Positions 5,964 through 8,052 of a stretch of 8,052 nucleotides of DNA are shown in pieces. Every line of letters starts with the position of its first letter. Positions within the stretch are counted from its first letter, which is position 1. Both the position numbers and the translations under genes were made by a program. The stretch is from Spirochaetales bacterium (GTDB taxonomy: Bacteria > Spirochaetota > Spirochaetia > DSM-27196 > SKKC01): the NCBI GenBank assembly GCA_007121695.1, contig SKKC01000340.1, positions 1 through 8,052 on the forward strand, read 5' to 3'. The notes under the pieces are model-generated. The model searched no databases, was not told the DNA's origin, and saw only the letters and a list, made by a program, of their open reading frames with translations.

Positions 5964-7220
5964 ATGCGAACTATCACACGTACGATGGTACGAAGTCTCG
6001 TTTTCCTGCTGGTCATGACCGTGCTCATGGCAGCTGGTCAGCGTGAGCAGGTCGCCGAGGAGAGCAATGAGATCACGGTGTGGATCATGCAGCCGGGTTC
6101 AGCAACCCTGCAGACCATGCTCGAACGATTCACGGAGGAGTTCGAGGCCGAGTACAACGCTTCAGTCAATCTGGTGTTTCAGCCGTGGGGTACTGCTCAC
6201 GACGCATTCACCACCGCGATCGCTACCGGGGATGTTCCCGATGTAGCCGAAATGGGAACGACCTGGACGCCCGAGTTTGGAGCCATTGGTGCATTTGCTC
6301 CGCAGGAAATAGATGACATATCACAGTTCATCGAGGCGGTTCTGGAAAGTGGTGCTCCAGAAGGAACTCCGCTGGGAGTACCATGGTATGCTGGTGCACG
6401 CGCGCTTATCTATAACAGGACTGTCTTCGAAGAGCTTGGTCTTTCTGCGCCCGAGACCTGGGAAGACCTGATCGAGGTCGGACAGGTAATTCGGGCGGAA
6501 ACGGACATGTACGCGTTCAGCGTAGTAGGTGCTGGAGCGAACCACTTTGTCCTTCCGAAAGTCTGGCAGGCAGGTGGTGAGATCGCAGTTCAACACGGCG
6601 ATGGTAGCTGGGAAGCAACCATTAACAGCCCCGAAGGTGTTGCTGCATTCGAGTTCTATGTTTCCATGTTCACCGAGTTCGGCTTCGCGCCCTCAGGTGC
6701 GCTGAACTGGACTGTGGCAGATGCCCAGACCGCATTCAGGAATGGCGATCTCGCAATGTTTCTCGGGCTTGGACCGAATTACGGTGTTGTTACACGAGAT
6801 AACGACGCATTTGAAACTGGCGTAGCGCTCATGCCCGCTGGACCTTCAGGTAGTCGTGATACCTTTGCCGGTGGCAGCCACCTCGTGCGATTTGCCGGAA
6901 GCCGGAACCCGGAGCTTGCACAGGCATATATCGATTTCCTCGTCCAGGACGAGCGCATCGCCGAGTTTGCGAGCGAGGTCGGGTTTTTCCCCGGAACAGT
7001 CGAAGGTATCGAGGCCATGGAACTGAATGAGGTTCAGACCGTGTTCGCAGAAATGTTGCTCAATCACAGCCGAAGCTATCCGCCAAATGCGGCATGGGGT
7101 CGGTTCGAGGGGGCTCAGCTCTTTACCTCCGCCGTGCAGCGAATGATGCAGGGAAGTGTAGACGCTCAGACAGCGTTGAACGAGGTTGCGCGAGAAATGA
7201 ACCAGGGTTTCGCCCAGTAA
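5964..7220 (+). CDS. Sugar ABC transporter substrate-binding protein (SBP family 1)
   Basis: A 418-residue extracytoplasmic solute-binding protein that delivers a sugar or oligosaccharide to the membrane permeases encoded next to it. The N-terminus has basic residues (MRTITRTMVR), a hydrophobic core (about 11-24) and a short AAGQ end, which looks like a type I signal peptide. There is no lipobox cysteine, so it should be a free periplasmic protein. The mature part starts with EITVWIMQPG (36-45). Typical carbohydrate-SBP motifs follow: GDVPDVAEMG (89-98), GVPWYAGARALIYNRTVF (138-155), LSAPETWEDL (160-169), FVLPKVWQAGGEI (195-207), and a C-terminal YIDFLVQDERIAEFASEVGFFPG block. It starts 11 bp after nagZ and is followed by a hairpin before the permease. 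The substrate cannot be read from the sequence. The operon context suggests GlcNAc/MurNAc di- or oligosaccharides from peptidoglycan, with chito-oligosaccharides as the alternative. Confidence 0.94.
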   Translation: MRTITRTMVRSLVFLLVMTVLMAAGQREQVAEESNEITVWIMQPGSATLQTMLERFTEEFEAEYNASVNLVFQPWGTAHDAFTTAIATGDVPDVAEMGTTWTPEFGAIGAFAPQEIDDISQFIEAVLESGAPEGTPLGVPWYAGARALIYNRTVFEELGLSAPETWEDLIEVGQVIRAETDMYAFSVVGAGANHFVLPKVWQAGGEIAVQHGDGSWEATINSPEGVAAFEFYVSMFTEFGFAPSGALNWTVADAQTAFRNGDLAMFLGLGPNYGVVTRDNDAFETGVALMPAGPSGSRDTFAGGSHLVRFAGSRNPELAQAYIDFLVQDERIAEFASEVGFFPGTVEGIEAMELNEVQTVFAEMLLNHSRSYPPNAAWGRFEGAQLFTSAVQRMMQGSVDAQTALNEVAREMNQGFAQ

Positions 7221-7237
7221 CCCCCACACACATTCAT

Positions 7238-7264
7238 GCCGGAGGGCTTATACAGCCCTCCGGC
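7238..7264 (+). terminator. Intercistronic stem-loop between binding-protein and permease genes (attenuator or RNA stabiliser)
   Basis: An uninterrupted 11-bp stem, GCCGGAGGGCT (7238-7248) with AGCCCTCCGGC (7254-7264), has a 5-nt loop TATAC; a U-G and an A-U pair can extend it. It begins 17 nt after the SBP stop and ends 15 nt before the permease start. Only three T follow (GTTTCA), so it is a poor full terminator. Partial termination, or protection of the upstream mRNA from 3' exonucleases, would give more binding protein than permease. The structure is seen; the function is inferred. Confidence 0.75.
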
Positions 7265-7279
7265 GTTTCAGGTACCCGT

Positions 7280-8052
7280 ATGAGCGAGATAGAAATTACA
7301 ACGCCATTGTACGTACGACGTCGGCTTCAAGGACGAAGGCTGTTCGAAGCTCGCATACTGCCAGCGCTGTTTCTCCTACCCGCCGGAATTTTCGTGTTCG
7401 GCCTGACTGTCTGGCCGGTGTTTCGTGCGTTTCAGCTTTCGTTTACCGATGCGAATCTCGCAATGTTCACAACGGGCGTTGTGAACTACGTAGGGCTTGA
7501 TCAGTACATATCGGTATTTACGAGTTCGTTTTTTCGTAGCGTTATTCTTCGAACGGCCCTGTTCGGTATAGCGTGTGTTGCATTGACAATGACAGTCGGT
7601 ATATCCGTGTCGCTTCTTTTGAACCGGGATTTTAAAGGCCGCACGATACTCGCGATACTGGTCATTCTGCCCTGGGCGGTACCCCGTGTCGCTGCAGCCA
7701 TAGTCTGGCAATGGATATTTCACGACCAGTTCGGTCTCATGAACTGGCTGTTGTATAGCGCTGGTTTCGAAAGCTTTCGTGGTTTCGCCTGGTTCAACCA
7801 GTCGATTATCGCGTTTACCGCGATTGCTGTGGTAATTGTCTGGCAAAGCTTTCCATTCATCGCGGTTTCAATGCTCGCGGGTCTTCAGTCGATTCCGGGT
7901 GAAATACACGATGCCGCAATGATAGATGGTGCGAGCGCATGGCAGCGCATCATGAACATCACGCTCCCAATGCTGAAGTCGCTTGTTCTGGTGCTTACTG
8001 TAATTTCAACCATATGGGCATTCAAGATTTTCGATCAGGTCTTTGTAATGAC
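7280..8052 (+). CDS. Sugar ABC transporter permease, MalF/UgpA type (3'-truncated)
   Basis: The first 257 codons of an inner-membrane permease of the binding-protein-dependent transport family; the frame stays open to the window end. The N-terminus is basic (YVRRRLQGRR, 11-20), so it should be cytoplasmic. Hydrophobic segments lie at about 27-48, 92-114, 122-145, 174-199 and 232-250, matching the first five of the usual six helices. The FTDANL-like periplasmic start and the NYVGLDQY segment (69-76) are typical of this group. The EAA loop that docks the ATPase is at 208-230, with the key EIHDAAMIDGASAW core and the G and P residues in place. The start ATG follows an AGG at 7270-7272 with a 7-nt gap. 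It forms the channel with a second permease (MalG/UgpE type) expected just downstream. The ATPase may be encoded elsewhere, as a shared MsmK-like subunit often is. Substrate as for the binding protein. Confidence 0.95.
   Translation, partial: MSEIEITTPLYVRRRLQGRRLFEARILPALFLLPAGIFVFGLTVWPVFRAFQLSFTDANLAMFTTGVVNYVGLDQYISVFTSSFFRSVILRTALFGIACVALTMTVGISVSLLLNRDFKGRTILAILVILPWAVPRVAAAIVWQWIFHDQFGLMNWLLYSAGFESFRGFAWFNQSIIAFTAIAVVIVWQSFPFIAVSMLAGLQSIPGEIHDAAMIDGASAWQRIMNITLPMLKSLVLVLTVISTIWAFKIFDQVFVM

Noticed and set aside
7376..7846. Open frame on the - strand (156 codons)
   Set aside because: Antisense to the permease, whose membrane segments and EAA loop are clear; a low-complexity basic shadow.
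1..8052. Mobile elements, CRISPR arrays, tRNA or rRNA genes, riboswitches
   Set aside because: No transposase motifs, regularly spaced repeats or recognisable RNA gene sequences were seen, and almost all of the window is coding.

Overview
The window is bacterial and gene-dense. It looks like a free-living, Gram-negative-type heterotroph with moderately high GC. A spirochaete (Spirochaetota) is my best guess. The basis is the ROK regulator with a degenerate zinc site (FRS motif instead of the cysteine cluster), the substrate-binding protein with its cysteine-less signal peptide ending in AAGQ, and the gene combination. This is an inference from family resemblance; no rRNA or other phylogenetic marker is present.

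Layout: (1) positions 1-693 (+) hold the C-terminal catalytic domain of an S9 prolyl-oligopeptidase-type peptidase whose N-terminus lies outside the window. (2) Positions 717-2270 (-), convergent with it, encode an intact GH20 beta-N-acetylhexosaminidase with no signal peptide. (3) Positions 2271-2381 are a divergent intergenic region with a good sigma70-type promoter reading rightward. A 13-bp inverted repeat sits between its -35 and -10 elements. (4) Positions 2382-8052 (+) form a compact operon: ROK-family regulator, DUF1343/NamZ-type exo-beta-N-acetylmuramidase (GH171), NagZ-type GH3 beta-N-acetylglucosaminidase, sugar ABC substrate-binding protein, and a MalF/UgpA-type permease cut off by the window end. 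The first two junctions are 4-bp ATGA overlaps, the third gap is 11 bp, and the binding-protein/permease gap holds a strong 11-bp-stem hairpin.

Working model (inference): the ABC importer brings in amino-sugar di- or oligosaccharides derived from peptidoglycan (GlcNAc/MurNAc). NamZ removes MurNAc and NagZ removes GlcNAc from the non-reducing ends. Neither enzyme has an export signal, so this would happen in the cytoplasm, unlike the secreted NamZ/NagZ of Bacillus subtilis. The ROK protein probably senses a resulting amino sugar and controls the divergent promoter, and possibly the GH20 gene as well. The system is a plausible ABC-based, intracellular variant of cell-wall sugar salvage. No MurQ etherase, amino-sugar kinase or amidase is visible here; these would have to lie downstream or elsewhere.
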